DNA from: Bacillota bacterium | Lineage (GTDB): Bacteria; Bacillota; Clostridia; Lachnospirales; Lachnospiraceae | Length of the DNA stretch: 64,000 bases | Assembly (NCBI GenBank): GCA_023386315.1 | Contig: JAEWJZ010000029.1 | Coordinates: 212,176 to 276,175 of the forward strand | Direction of reading: 5' to 3' | Part shown: in pieces, positions 63,156 to 64,000 of the stretch | Numbering within the stretch: the stretch's first letter is position 1 | How the letters are laid out: the number at the start of each line of letters is the position of its first letter | Position numbers and translations under genes: made by a program | The notes under the pieces: generated by a model | Told to the model about the DNA's origin: nothing | The model's database searches: none | What the model saw: the letters and a program-made list of their open reading frames with translations, nothing else

Positions 63156-63695
63156 ATGAATTTTTCTGAATTAAGCAAGGAAGTATCTTATGCTTTACGT
63201 CATGCGCCATGGGAGTATGAATTGGAATTGGATGAAAACGGAGGTGTACCACTAGAGCAATTATTGTCTTCTTTACAATTAAATTCAAAATGGGAAAATC
63301 TCACTGTGATAGATTTAATTGAAATGATTGAAAAATCAGAAAAGAAGCGGCATGTAATTTATGATGGTAAAATCAGAGCATTTTATGGACATTCTATACC
63401 TATGAAAATTGTTAAAGAAGAAAAGACGCCCCCAGAATTTTTATACCATGGAACAGCAAGAAGATTTCTAAATTCTATTAAGGAAAAAGGTTTATTACCT
63501 CAAAGCAGGCAGTATGTTCATTTATCACAAGACATTGAAACGGCTGAGACAGTAGGGAAAAGGCATGATAATAAGGCAGGTATTTTAATAATTGATTCCT
63601 TAAAAGCTTGGAATGATGGAATAAAGTTTTATTATGGTAATGAAAAGGTATGGTTAGCAGATATGGTACCTTACAAGTACGTTTTAGTAAAATAA
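63156..63695 (+). CDS. kptA: RNA 2'-phosphotransferase, KptA/Tpt1 family
   Basis: The product is 179 aa. It has the N-terminal winged-helix part with LSKEVSYALRHAPWEYEL (catalytic Arg-His), VPLEQLLSSLQ and YDGKIRAFYGHSI (Arg/phosphate site). The ART-like NAD-binding part has LYHGTARRFLNSIKEKGLLPQSRQYVHLSQDIETA. Family members remove an internal RNA 2'-phosphate using NAD+. Some bacterial relatives modify or ADP-ribosylate nucleic acids. It lies just after the toxin-immunity pair, so a repair, immunity-linked or ART-toxin-like role is possible. Confidence 0.9.
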   Translation: MNFSELSKEVSYALRHAPWEYELELDENGGVPLEQLLSSLQLNSKWENLTVIDLIEMIEKSEKKRHVIYDGKIRAFYGHSIPMKIVKEEKTPPEFLYHGTARRFLNSIKEKGLLPQSRQYVHLSQDIETAETVGKRHDNKAGILIIDSLKAWNDGIKFYYGNEKVWLADMVPYKYVLVK

Positions 63696-63855
63696 CAAAA
63701 TGGTTAGATGCCTATAGGCGTTGTTCATAACCCCGTAAATCTTTCGCATAAATGAGCATTCCCTTTAAGTGCGACCCCGGTTACAACCCCAATGTTATAA
63801 AACCGATCCCGAAAAAAAAAGTCCGCTCAGTCCGCATTGCGGGCTGATGTTAGCC

Positions 63856-63928
63856 GAGTCGGGGAAGTTTTTGACCCCGGCTCTTTAACCTGCTATAATT
63901 TCTATATAGAGATTTAGCAGGATTTTTT
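63856..63928. other. Two hairpins in a non-coding stretch after the KptA gene
   Basis: The stretch 63,696-64,000 has no gene I can support. It holds a GC-rich stem (GAGTCGGGG 63856-63864 with CCCCGGCTC 63875-63883) and then CCTGCTA (63889-63895) with TAGCAGG (63915-63921), followed by T7. The latter works as a terminator. Repeated GACCCCGGTT-like words (63773 and 63873) look like the end of an insertion sequence or other repeat, which cannot be identified here. Confidence 0.5.
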
Positions 63929-64000
63929 TGTATAGCAATATTATAAATATGCATTTAACTTGTTTATCAACTCCTTTTATGTTTGATAATATATACTCAG

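Noticed and set aside
1..64000. CRISPR arrays, tRNA or rRNA genes
   Set aside because: No regularly spaced direct repeats and no recognisable tRNA or rRNA signatures were seen on reading.

Overview
The window looks like a chromosomal segment of a spore-forming, anaerobic member of the Clostridia, most likely a Lachnospiraceae (Clostridium/Lacrimispora-type) genome. The grounds are strong AGGAGG ribosome binding sites, anaerobic sulfite reductase, a SpoVB-type flippase, a clustered NifS/NifU/MnmA unit, and moderate-GC codon use. No rRNA, tRNA or CRISPR array was seen.

Layout. At 1-1,340 there is the 5' part of a LytS-type sensor kinase and a small secreted wall-binding-repeat protein behind BlaI/CopY-like operators. 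At 1,371-5,703 lies a leftward sulfite-reduction unit: Crp/Fnr regulator, FNT channel, asrA, asrB, asrC. A perfect palindrome sits at about -41.5 of the fnt-asr promoter. SpoVB follows, then a rightward cysteine desulfurase / NifU scaffold / mnmA / amidase-lipoprotein operon with a Fur-like box. At 11.5-17.5 kb are a patatin-like lipase, a GNAT, a Thr-Glu-repeat lipoprotein, a chemoreceptor and a decayed duplicate of that chemoreceptor. At 17.7-24.1 kb is arginine biosynthesis: argG divergent from argC-GNAT-argJ-argB-argD, with ARG-box-like sites over both promoters.

At 24.4-29.0 kb is a strikingly AT-rich island. After a decayed mobile-element remnant, a good promoter drives a two-gene operon: an unrecognised 172-aa protein and a 1,087-aa protein. 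The large protein joins a reverse transcriptase (YVDD) to a coiled coil, an HD phosphohydrolase domain and a six-cysteine C-terminal cluster. The operon ends in a 21-bp perfect hairpin terminator. This is the best candidate in the window for an undescribed, probably anti-phage, system. Next comes another unusual fusion, an AraC-type HTH joined to a RelA/SpoT-like HD domain.

At 30.1-42.8 kb is a peptide or N-acyl-amino-acid scavenging locus: AroM, three different M20 peptidases, a complete Dpp/Opp-type ABC transporter, a DUF1177 protein and a convergent PucR regulator. FchA-FolD (one-carbon folate metabolism) follows. At 44.6-50.9 kb a GntR/FCD regulator and an APC permease diverge from two paralogous enolase-superfamily enzymes that flank a second APC permease. 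A TPR-GT2-methyltransferase fusion and a flotillin come next.

At 54.5-63.7 kb is a second accessory island. It holds a PAAR-like DUF4280 protein, two VgrG-like spike proteins, a DcrB/Eag-like putative effector chaperone, small membrane and zinc-ribbon proteins, a pentapeptide-repeat protein, a 705-aa polymorphic-toxin-like protein with an unrecognised C-terminus, a probable immunity protein, and a KptA-type RNA 2'-phosphotransferase. No sheath, tube or baseplate genes are present. The island reads as an orphan spike-effector cassette that may load onto a contractile machine encoded elsewhere.
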